The position numbers were made by a program, and so were the translations under genes. 64,000 nt of DNA from assembly GCA_031772625.1 (NCBI GenBank), contig CM062816.1:1671492012-1671556011 (forward strand), in the 5' to 3' direction. The notes below the pieces were generated by a model that ran no database searches, was not told the DNA's origin, and saw only the letters and a list, made by a program, of their open reading frames with translations. Each line of letters opens with the position of its first letter. Within the stretch, counting starts at the first letter, position 1. This document shows positions 54,626 through 64,000 of the stretch, piece after piece. This DNA comes from Pinus tabuliformis (Eukaryota > Streptophyta > Pinopsida > Pinales > Pinaceae).

Positions 54626-56880
54626 CCTATGATTAAAATTTTATCTTGAATGTTCATTGTCAACGATGACCATAGCATATTTTTCCAAAACTCATCTGAA
54701 TTTTTGATTAACAAAGTTAACTAAAGAGATGACTTAATCCTCTAGAAGTGGAGAGTAATTGAACATAGTAACTATGTTGCCATTGTAATAATGTATAATC
54801 TTACAGACAAGGATATGGTAAAACAGTAGACCAAAAATTGTTAGGACAAGATTGCAACCCATTAAGTGAGTATCCACATAATCATGACTAATTAAGGAGA
54901 ATTTTGACAATAAATAGGAAGAAACAATGCATGCTGGATCAATACATCCTTGTTGCAATGGCTATATGAAAATTTCTAACGATTCTATCCTTTTGCAAGG
55001 AGGATGGTAAAAACATCCAACTAGGAAGTTTTCGAGAGTCTATAATGAACTTTATAGAATCTATTTGAACTTTTGTTTGGGTGGGCATGTAATTAGACTT
55101 CCTCTTCAAAGTCCTTCAACAAGCACCAAGGCACATGATATTGTCTAAGCCAATACTTGCATGTACCACCTAAAGCCTCATCAACCTTTCTTCCTTGTTT
55201 AACAATACAATTTGTGATGGATTTTTGTTTCCCAAAATCCACCAAATACTTTATCAGAGCATTTTCTGAGTTCTTGGCACAAATAACAGTCTTCTAAGAC
55301 ACCAAATTCTTTGTCTCCTAACATTTTAAGATGACATAAATATTCTGAATTTAAAGGGTCATCCCATCTAATGCAAACATCAAGGTTCCTTATCTGTAAA
55401 GCATTTCATGAATATAAGATCAATAGAAGGTCAATTGCTTGGAACCTCATAAAAACAATGAAATTGCAAAATGACTGGTAATGACTAGTTGTGATGCACT
55501 TGTTTCCATTTCAACAAGAGATTGCAATGCATACCGCCTACTTCTTCCTGGGATTTAAACCTTCCTTGTAATAAATACTAGGTATTCTTCTGAATCCACT
55601 TGCAAATTTATACTAAGTAACAAAAAGAAAAAAGAGATAAAGACACTAAGGAACTCAAAAACAAATTAAGAAAAGACCTTGGCATCTAGATCGTGGAGTT
55701 GTACTACAAGGTAAGACCATCAAGTAAAGTGCTTGGTCTGAAAATGTTCCACCCCTCCACCAATTAATTCCGAACATTTAGCATCGATTGATGCAAATAT
55801 TATTTTCGCAACACCAGAATGCCTTTGACCACATTGAAAAATGGGTTATGCCAATGACACTTGTACCAATTCGATTGCTAGAGAAAATAATAAAGGAATC
55901 ATAAACATGTTTGCTCCAAGCTGCTGCAAGTGAAACATGTCTGACATTCATTTCTAGCTTCCAATTTAAAAGGGTAAAAATATAAACTAATCACAATCCC
56001 CATATAATCTCATGAATAAGAAATAATTCATATATTACAATTGCCATACAATTCACACGATTAAGAAAATAATGTAACCAAAGAAAATTAAGGAAAATAA
56101 TTGGGTGTTTGATTATATGAATTTTGGAATGCAATTCTCAAACAATCTACAATGAAAAAATAATCTCATAAATTTTTACTTTCAGAAGATAATATTTGAC
56201 TTTGGAAATAGTTGAAGCTTGTTAAATTGACTTCCACAAATGTTTTTTGTAGGATGGATTCTCCCATGTACACTCCAAAAGGCCATGTAATTGGTCCTCC
56301 TATATATATGATATATAAGCTATAATGGTTGGAAAATGACCGTCGCCATTCTTTGTTGGATGACGGCCAGTTGCCATCCATGCAACTTCTGTCATAATAT
56401 TTCTTGCAGCTATATTCAACAAACAATGGTTGCGACTACCTAGAGATTGCTTACACACAAAGCGCCATCCACATCCTTAGTTTGGTACTTCCATAACTTT
56501 CTTGCTAAAACATGGCCATCACAACTACACATTTTCCTTGGAAAATATTTTTACTTTTTCTGGAAGTGTTTCCGATGGAGGTTTCTTTGAAGATACTCAT
56601 GCATTCTCTCACCGATATTGAGCACCTTTGACTGCTAAATTTGCAGCTGCTTATGAAACCATATCACCTAAAACATATTAATTAATGTATGAATTTGAAT
56701 GAAAGGTCACTTCCTTATTTGATGGATTGTTGCCTACCCCATGACAATCAATAGTGAGTTATTAAGGATTGCTATTTAAATAACATAACTACTCTAGAGA
56801 TAAATATTAACCTTTAATGTGTGTATACTACTATGAATATTGATAATATTCTCAGTAGTATACACAAATCAAAGGTTGAG
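54626..56880. other. AT-rich DNA, no gene recognised
   Basis: Minus-strand frames of 74 codons (54734-54958) and 86 codons (56166-56426) match no known family. The stretch 55060-55420 has slight coding character on the minus strand but no homology I can name. 56770-56880 belongs to the dispersed block also seen at 23415-23520. Confidence 0.4.
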
Positions 56881-57090
56881 AGTCCCGAGGGTTAATTTAG
56901 GTGGTTGAGTTCCTCTCATTAAAACATCTATGCAATTAAGAGGTTACGAGTTCATTACTATTAAAGCATCTATGCAATTAAGAGGTTACGGGTTAATTAC
57001 TATCGACACATTCAGGTTTAGGCTTCCTGGTTGAGTCAAAAGAAATATTCCATGGATGGAATGATAATTGATCTCTCGGAATTAAAAAAA
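56881..57090 (+). mobile_element. tRNA-derived SINE (copy 4), decayed, with duplicated box B
   Basis: Starts AGTCCCGAGGGTTAATTTAG (decayed box A). An internal duplication of about 49 bases repeats CATCTATGCAATTAAGAGGT and its box B-like TTACGAGTTCATTAC. It shares CCTGGTTGAGTC with copies 2 and 3, and ends A-rich. Confidence 0.7.
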
Positions 57091-59186
57091 TTCAAAGATT
57101 AATATTTTTTTCAAAGTAATTATGCATTTTCTCCATTTTAATTAAAATAATTAATTGAAAAACTATCATCTGAACAAGTGTCATATGAAATGAGTAATGT
57201 TTTTTTGGGCATTCCATATTGACAAGCCATGATATTGGCCCATCACATTCCGACAAACCTTGTTTACATATTAAGAATTTTCATGACAAAGTGCGGATGA
57301 ATATCCATGGTTAAGAATCTTGAATATACATTTTTTTAAATGTGTATATGTTTAAGTGTTGATTTTGTATTACCTCACATAAACTTTGAAATAGTTACAT
57401 CATTTAGCACATCACCATAAACATGAACTGTGGCGTGTGGTCTCAACCTGTCCAGAGTGAAATCAAGTAATTTTGTCCACCTCCTTATCGAATACGTGTT
57501 CCAAAATTCAAACATCTTGGGAAAAAGAAGAAAAAGCAATACCATCAATAAACAAGTAAAAAAATTTCATTGTGAGATCTAACATGGCATACTATAAGAA
57601 TCTAAAGAGGAGACTAGGGATGGGTCCTTTTTGCTCAATCTCGGTGAGGTTGTAGCATAACAATACATGGTATGTCACATTTAATACGTTCCAATCATGT
57701 ATTCACCCATTCTAAACTAAACTTTGGATTTCAATGCACCCTTATAACTTTTTCCAATCTATAAGATATATTGTAATCTTTTATTTGTTTGTGAGCCAAC
57801 ACCTTGCCCAACAAGGTTTTCATTTGTGAATACAAGGGAATTTTCTCCTCACCCTGCTATTTCTAGGATTAAGAACACATTGTTCAATAGTATCTAGAAT
57901 CTCTGAGTTTGAGAATTCCAACCACTTTCTTATGGCCAAGCTTTCCATATGGCAGATTTCTTCATGCGTTCTATGGGGTACAATAATTTGGAAAGTTTTT
58001 GTAGCCTCCTCATCTTGTTACTGAGCACTGTTTCAATCTTGAGGACTGTGACCCCCACTTGATCTATTCTTGTGGTGTTTCCTTTGCATCTTGAAAAATA
58101 GGCCAAGGCTCCCAATCTCAAAGTTAAGCATCGGAGGGGACCAAAACAATCAAGCAAGCGGGTACAAAATAAAATCACATAGGAAAAGAAAACCAAGGAT
58201 TTCTCCCACTACAATCCTCTGGAGTTACACAAAAGAAATTGAAATTACATCCAACAATGCAGCCACCAGTAACTAAAATAGGACCCTGACCATCAAATGT
58301 CATGCTCGAGCCAATGGTTGTCTCCAAGTCACACTTATTCGATGGTATGAAAACACAATCAACACAAGAGCGCCTGATGGTGGTTTATAATACTAGAACA
58401 AAGCATCTAACACAACATATTTATCAATAATGAAAAGAGGAAAAGGCATTTAAAATTACCAAATATTTGTAGGCTTTCTAGTGACAGGGGTGCAACACAT
58501 ACACGTTTGAAATCGAGACCATGAGTTAGGTGCTCCCCACAATGCAACAATATTTGAATCCCCAATAATTGACCTTGCCCGCAGACTTGCTACTTCCAAA
58601 CACACAATTAAAACCTTTCCATCTATAGAATAGCCTCCTTGGGTTCCGTTTCAGATTGGGGATGAGGTGAACCATACAGAGCCTTCACAAGTCATTACAA
58701 TCATGTACTAGGATAACCTTCGAACCATACAGAGCCTTCACGCTTAGGGCGTCTGGTTGTTTTCACCCAGTGCTTTGCCTCTCTCGGTCTATGTACAATT
58801 CTCTCTCTCTTCCAATAAAAAATTGCATGCTTAAGCGTGCGTTTGGGTGGCCTCACCACCCCGTTCATAACACCATGTCCTTTCAACCAGGTGGTGGACA
58901 CAATCCCCCACACAACTATTACAATGAAAAACAACTCATGAGGGATTAAATAGAAATATAATTTACTTAATACTTATGATTTTTATTTATTTATATAATT
59001 TTATCAACTTTTAGGTGTACCATCAAGTACATGTTTGGATTCTTATTACCAACCATTTAATTTATATGGTCACCCTAATTTATAGATTTGAGAAATGAAA
59101 ATTGAAGAAGGTAAATAAAAGGCATACCATTATGGTTATAATATTTTATTAAATAATTTTTTATTTTTATTTTTTTATGATGTAAG
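57091..59186. other. AT-rich DNA, no gene recognised
   Basis: An 88-codon minus-strand frame (57930-58196) and a 77-codon one (58701-58934) match nothing I know. ACCATACAGAGCCTTCAC is duplicated at about 58671 and 58725. Confidence 0.4.
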
Positions 59187-60384
59187 TATATTTAGGTATA
59201 CATGCTCTAAATACTACCCTCATGAATTGAACTACCAACTATATTCTTCATTGTTGTGACACATTCTGGTCATGTTCAACGTTGATATAGATCACTTGGG
59301 AAATATCCCCAAAGTAGGTTGCACTTGTCATCCTGATAACATGTAGCTTTAGTTAAGATGGAATCCACAAGGATGTCATACCTCTAAACAATGCATAATT
59401 TAACACATGCTATAATTTGGAAAAACAAGGCATATTCCCAAAAAGGATGCACAGATCAACTCAACTATATTTTTTGTATCACCCATATAATAAGTACTTG
59501 TATATTTCTAACACACATTCGATACAAATTTGTTCCTATTTCTTGACATATGTGCCTCACGAGTTGACTTATTTAGTTTCTAAAAATATACAAATCAGCT
59601 AGACTAATAAACAATGACACTTTTACTTTAGCTTTTCTAAAATTGATTCCTCTTGTTATTATTATTATTATTATTTTTATTAATCACTATTCCTAGTGAG
59701 CATGTTTAACCTCAAGTAGGATTTGTGGCTTGAGAGGTGCAAAATTTGCATCACTTCATATCCATTGCTGCACCAGGATTTTGCATCACATGCTGATTTG
59801 GAAATTATCCAATGTTTGATTTTGTAACTCATTGGATTAGGTTTGTGTTTTTGCAATGTTGGGTTTTTTTGTGCTAGTCAAAACTAAAATATACTTTTGA
59901 TCTTCTAGGTTAGGTTTGACATAAATTTAAAAATAAATTAAAATTATATGAAAAAATAAGAATGATTATAAAAAACATTAAATGGTATTTTCATAAGCTT
60001 AATAAAAATTTATGATCACTACAACCCACATGATTTTTTTCTAGCGTGATATACCTTTCTCTAACATAATGTAATTTTTATTTATCCTCTTGATGTTAGA
60101 TTTTTTTTCAATATAAAAAATGTACATAGATATATTCACTGTGTGCACATGAACTAGTATTTGAGGCACAAGGTATGATACTTTGTGAAATACTAGATGA
60201 TCGAGGTTCCACTCTGTCAATCGAATGACGGGTATTTGGTGGTGGAGGATCAACAACTCTATTTAATTGCATGGGGGTGGGGGGTGAGTGGGGGGGGGGG
60301 CTGATCACTGATGTCAGCAAGGAGGGATGGTTTGTAATCACAATTTGACTCTCTTCTTGCATTGGAATGTGGTTTTTCCCTCTC
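59187..60384 (+). repeat. 1.2-kb duplicated segment, right copy
   Basis: Partner of 49928-51129. Contains a longer ATT run near 59655 and a G10 run near 60288. An 84-codon minus-strand frame (60108-60362, Pro/Ser-rich) is partly shared with the left copy but broken there. Confidence 0.88.
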
Positions 60385-61369
60385 TCGAGGCCTCAACAAT
60401 TTTTCTCGATGATAATTGACCGACTATTCGCAATGATCGACGATGTCAGCACTGTGTAAAGACTAATTATGAATGTAATGACTTACAAGTAATCCCACAT
60501 TCAGTGTGTTGACTTATGTACAATGAAAATCTCAATGCGTCGGCTCATTCATAGATCTTGCCGAGAGATAGACTTTTAGCTTGGATAATGAGCTAAAATT
60601 TTCATTGGAAATATGGTTGTGGTTTATAGGGTTGTACCTTGGTTGTCACGAGAACGTGCTCAGTATAACATTATTCGATTTGTGCGGTGTGTTCATAACC
60701 AGACTCTGGGTGACCATACATTGCAAGTTATGCCCCTTGTTGACCTCCTCTAATATGCTTGTTCTCATGTTATCTATAGAATATCCCCCTTTCTAGGATG
60801 AGGATTAGGATAAGCCTCTTTAATGTGGTAGGAACACATCCCTTGCACTCATTCTCATAGAGAATTCAAATGACCACAAAGGAAGCTAAATCACATAGAT
60901 TACACACACACACACACACATAGCATAAATTGAAACTCATTCTACTAACTAGATCATAACATATTTATACAAAGACTTACATAGTCTTCTACTGTGAGCT
61001 ACATGCCTTTTTGTTCCTCCTTGAGCTCTTAAAATTCTAACTATACATACGTCTATAGTTTCTACTGGCTACAAAATATCCTAATATAATAAAGGTGAAT
61101 TGGATATTTGTCCCAAACTACTAACACCTCAACCTGACATTTGTCACTTTTACAAAGAATCACTTGGGAAAAATACCAACTCACCAAAGTAACCTTACAA
61201 CCTAACAATTTAGATTCTTTTATGGTATGGACACTTGTAATATATGGAATTTTACTATTCTATATTTTAAAACAATTTACATTTTAGGGAATTTCTTCCA
61301 CTATGAAATTTCATTACCCCCCTTGGGTCTAATAAAAATTGGGTGACTAGGGCTACATCAAGTTAAACG
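60385..61369. other. non-coding DNA with a (CA)n microsatellite
   Basis: (CA)n of about 20 bases at 60901-60921. No gene. Confidence 0.5.
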
Positions 61370-61800
61370 TTGGAAACCATGGTCAACCATGTTTAATCTT
61401 AGTTAATAATTTTCAAATAATCTCAACCATGGTGAAACATTCTCAACAATTTCAAACATAGTAAAACATGGTCATTATGGTCCACCATATTTAACCACCA
61501 ACAATGGTCAACACCTAGAGCCAATGGTAAATTACGGCTAATCCTTGTCAACACTTTTTGATCCAATGGTAAATTACGACTAATCCTTGTCAACACTTTT
61601 TAAAAATGGTTCATGACCATGAACCATGGTCGACCTTCTTGAACCATTGTTATCCATAGTGAAACATACCCAAACATGGAAAACCATCATCAACATAGTC
61701 AACCATGGTAAACCATAGTCAACCGTGGTAAACCACCATCAACTGTAGTCAACCATCGTCACCCTCCATCAACCATAAATTTGACCATATTTAGCCATAT
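61370..61800. repeat. ACCATGGTCAACC-rich degenerate repeat field
   Basis: About 430 bases in which AACCAT, CAACCAT and ACCATGGT-type words recur every 9-15 bases. ACCATGGT is its own reverse complement. A 40-base direct repeat (GGTAAATTACGRCTAATCCT, then TGTCAACACTTTTT) is near 61527 and 61567. Confidence 0.75.
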
Positions 61801-61840
61801 TAAATCAAGATCTACTAATCCTCCCCATGGACGTTGTCTT

Positions 61841-61968
61841 TCAACTATAACAACCACATTAAAAGTGGTTTATATACACCAATCTATGCCATTATTTTTT
61901 GGAAGGAGAAAAATTGCACCAATTGGTGTATATGGACCTCTTTTAATGTAGTTTGATACATATGTTGA
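61841..61968. mobile_element. foldback (MITE-like) inverted repeat
   Basis: CCACATTAAAAG and TTTATATACACCAAT on the left pair with ATTGGTGTATATGG and CTTTTAATGTAG on the right (61852-61884 against 61919-61952). The outer pairing extends weakly to about 61841 and 61968. No coding capacity; no clear target duplication. Confidence 0.55.
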
Positions 61969-63140
61969 GTGAAAAACTTTTTTTTGTTGGATTTATGAAT
62001 AATTGAACTAAATATAACATCCACTCATGGCTTACTTAGTTGTAGCTTATTTTTATATATATTATGTGGAAAAAGTATTTATTTTGGCATCGTGAATGAT
62101 GTAAATTTTATATGGGATCCACTCACAGATTATTTTAATACACACAATGAGACATATTTATGTTATGACCAAATGAGTTGGAAAATAGAGTGGTCTCATA
62201 CTCACATGACATGGAGTCACTTCCATTAGCTACCACCAGGTGCACCACCCCTAGCCCTAAAGTGAACATGGGTTAATCAGGGGATCAAAATAAAAAACTC
62301 ATAATATTTTACATAATAGATTTATGTGCTCTATCATGTGAGCTACCCCAAAAACATGATCTATCTATATATATGTCATGTTAATGAATAACATATTATA
62401 AGATGAAAATAATAGTGTTGAGTTTCTCTCTGTGCGCAATAAACGGTATATTATAAAAGGAAAATCCTAAATCTTGGTCATCTCTTTTTGATTTTTTTGG
62501 TTAAATATTTTTTTAAATTATTTTTTGTTTCTACATAGCTACAAAAGGTATCATTATTTTTCTGAACATTATTATTTATGTTAGCCCAAAAAAATTTTGT
62601 TCAAAAATAATAAAGTTTTAATAATATATCAATAATAATTATTTAATAAAAATCTAGTGATAATAATAATATGATGCAACAACATTATAACTCAAAGTTG
62701 ATAATAATATAAACTCAAAGTTGATAATAATATAAAATAGTAATAGTTTGTGGTAAATATTACAAAAGAATACACTTGAAGTCAAGTCCACCACATGGTC
62801 CAACACTACACTTGAAGTCAAGTCCAACACAACCAAGAGAGATCAAAGATGGAATTTTTATAATACCATGTGCATTTGTTTGGAAATATTCATTTTCCTT
62901 AATATTATTAAGGAGGAGATTTTATCTGATTATTAGACGTCCCTAAAAAAAGTTTAAGGTTAAATTTCTAATAATTGATAGTCTTTATAAAATTTTGATT
63001 ATTCACGAGATAAAATAATTTTATACAATAAAATTTGGGTGAATTATTTTTTAAAAATATACAAATTGACTAATACATTTTATGGTAAAAGTAAAGAAAA
63101 TTAGTATACCAACTAATATTAGCGATTAAAATTTCCTAAT
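61969..63140. other. very AT-rich DNA with small tandem duplications
   Basis: A 22-base unit (ACTCAAAGTTGATAATAATA) is duplicated at 62691-62735. ACACTTGAAGTCAAGTCCA is duplicated at about 62772 and 62810, and contains the palindrome CTTGAAGTCAAG. No gene. Confidence 0.6.
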
Positions 63141-63142
63141 AA

Positions 63143-63480
63143 TTACATTACAAATTTGATCATTCATTCATTCTCGTATTCGTCCTGGTATGGGTAAGTA
63201 TTCATCCCTTGTATCCTTACCCATTCTCTTGGGTTTGTATCCTTAACCAAGCTTCGATGAGCACACAGGTTTTTGATTGCTATTTTCATATGCTTCTAAC
63301 TGATATATTTCTCATTTGATACAACACGCCGTGGATTGGATTATTAGTACATTACAAAGTTTGATCATTCATTCTCATGTTTAGTATTCATCGTTTGTAT
63401 CCTTACCCAGGCTTCAATGAGCACGTTGGACTTTGATTACTATTCCCTTCACTTCTAATTGATATATTTCTCACTTGAGC
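63143..63480. repeat. 206-bp tandem duplication, second copy shortened
   Basis: TACATTACAAATTTGATCAT at 63143 recurs at 63349 with TTGTATCCTTACCCA, GAGCAC and TTCTAATTGATATATTTCTC in the same order. The second copy lacks about 60 internal bases. Confidence 0.8.
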
Positions 63481-64000
63481 TGTGTATTAGTATTAAAAAT
63501 ATTCGATTTAGTCATGAATTCGATGGGGGTGTTTTATTCATTCCATCTAGATAAACCCTTAATTGTCACACTACCATTACATTCTATAGAAATACTTAAT
63601 AGTTTATAACATAAATAAAAGAAAAGAATTAAAAACCCAACTACTGCAACGTGATTTAGTTGATTAACACAGTTATTAATGCAATGATGGATTCGTAGTT
63701 AAAAGTCAAGGGTTATAGATTGTGTGCACAAATACATATGGCTTGTTTTAATTTTTGCTACCAGGGTTTATCTCCACCGTACTTTGGTTATGTTTCACTG
63801 GAGAGGGTTGTACAATTATGGACTTGCACTTTAATTTGACATTAATTCTACCACGGTTCGCGACAAGAGTAGACTCTGGCTACCCTCCAATTGTCCTGCC
63901 CCCTCGTTCCTCCCGTCGCATCTATGGTGAGGAAGCTAGGTCTGAGATTCGATGCTTGATCTGGCCCTGGAGTCCCTCTTCGCTATTCTCTTCGGTGAAG
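63481..64000. other. non-coding DNA; GC-richer edge at 63850-64000
   Basis: The last 150 bases are richer in GC than the preceding 3 kb and could be the start of another element or gene cut by the window edge. No frame is recognisable. Confidence 0.35.

Noticed and set aside
55060..55420. Possible host exon on the minus strand
   Set aside because: Short frames with plausible composition but competing frames, no recognised motif and no splice structure.
58105..58150. 5S rRNA-like fragment (AAAGTTAAGCATC)
   Set aside because: Match limited to about nine bases; no other conserved 5S regions around it.
57930..58276. Small genes on both strands (88 and 68 codons)
   Set aside because: Overlapping antisense frames, no recognisable domain, no conserved start context.
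1..64000. CRISPR arrays, operons or bacterial features
   Set aside because: No regularly spaced identical repeats with unique spacers; content is entirely plant-nuclear in type.

Overview
The window looks like nuclear DNA from a large, repeat-rich seed-plant genome. It is AT-rich and carries long-decayed nested LTR retrotransposons, plant-type LINEs with an RNase H tail, tRNA-derived SINEs, a caulimovirid-like endogenous viral segment and one degenerate plant PAR1-family gene. Old, heavily nested elements fit a gymnosperm, but this is inference and no single marker here settles it. I see no intact host protein gene, rRNA or tRNA gene.

Layout. 0.5-2.5 kb: a possible copia 5' fragment, a tRNA-derived SINE with an internally expanded repeat, and a tandem array. 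2.8-16.9 kb: a three-level nest. The outermost layer, element A (minus strand), has two 232-bp LTRs about 10% diverged, a primer site, a polypurine tract and a broken PAR1 gene as its only recognisable cargo. Its left LTR is split by a Ty1/copia element B (2869-13741, TSD AGGCT), which is in turn split by a Ty3/gypsy element C (5092-11350, minus strand, TSD TTGGG). 17-23.4 kb: simple and tandem repeats, including a 57-bp array with 171-bp higher-order periodicity between a purine tract and a pyrimidine tract, plus three related MITEs. 22.4-28.1 kb: a LINE 3' fragment and a longer decayed LINE.

31.7-37.5 kb: element D, a gag-only LTR element with an ORF1-only, HAL1-like retroposon E (20-bp TSD) inside its 5' LTR. 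37.9-38.4 kb: two head-to-tail SINEs. 41.3-42.2 kb: a minus-strand LINE 3' fragment. 42.7-48.6 kb: element F, a young and structurally complete Ty3/gypsy chromovirus with 333-bp LTRs, TSD CAGTT and one uninterrupted 1504-codon gag-pol frame; the usual integrase Glu is Asp. 49.9-51.1 and 59.2-60.4 kb: a 1.2-kb direct duplication. Its left copy stops where a 2.75-kb segment (51130-53877) begins. That segment encodes a caulimovirid-type movement protein between 297-bp direct repeats that contain the tRNA-Met primer site. The rest, to 64 kb, is AT-rich DNA with small tandem duplications, another SINE, an ACCATGGT-rich field and a foldback element.

The two most unusual items are the small terminally redundant pararetrovirus-like unit without reverse transcriptase, and the PAR1-carrying non-autonomous LTR element. 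All coordinates and difference counts were read by eye.
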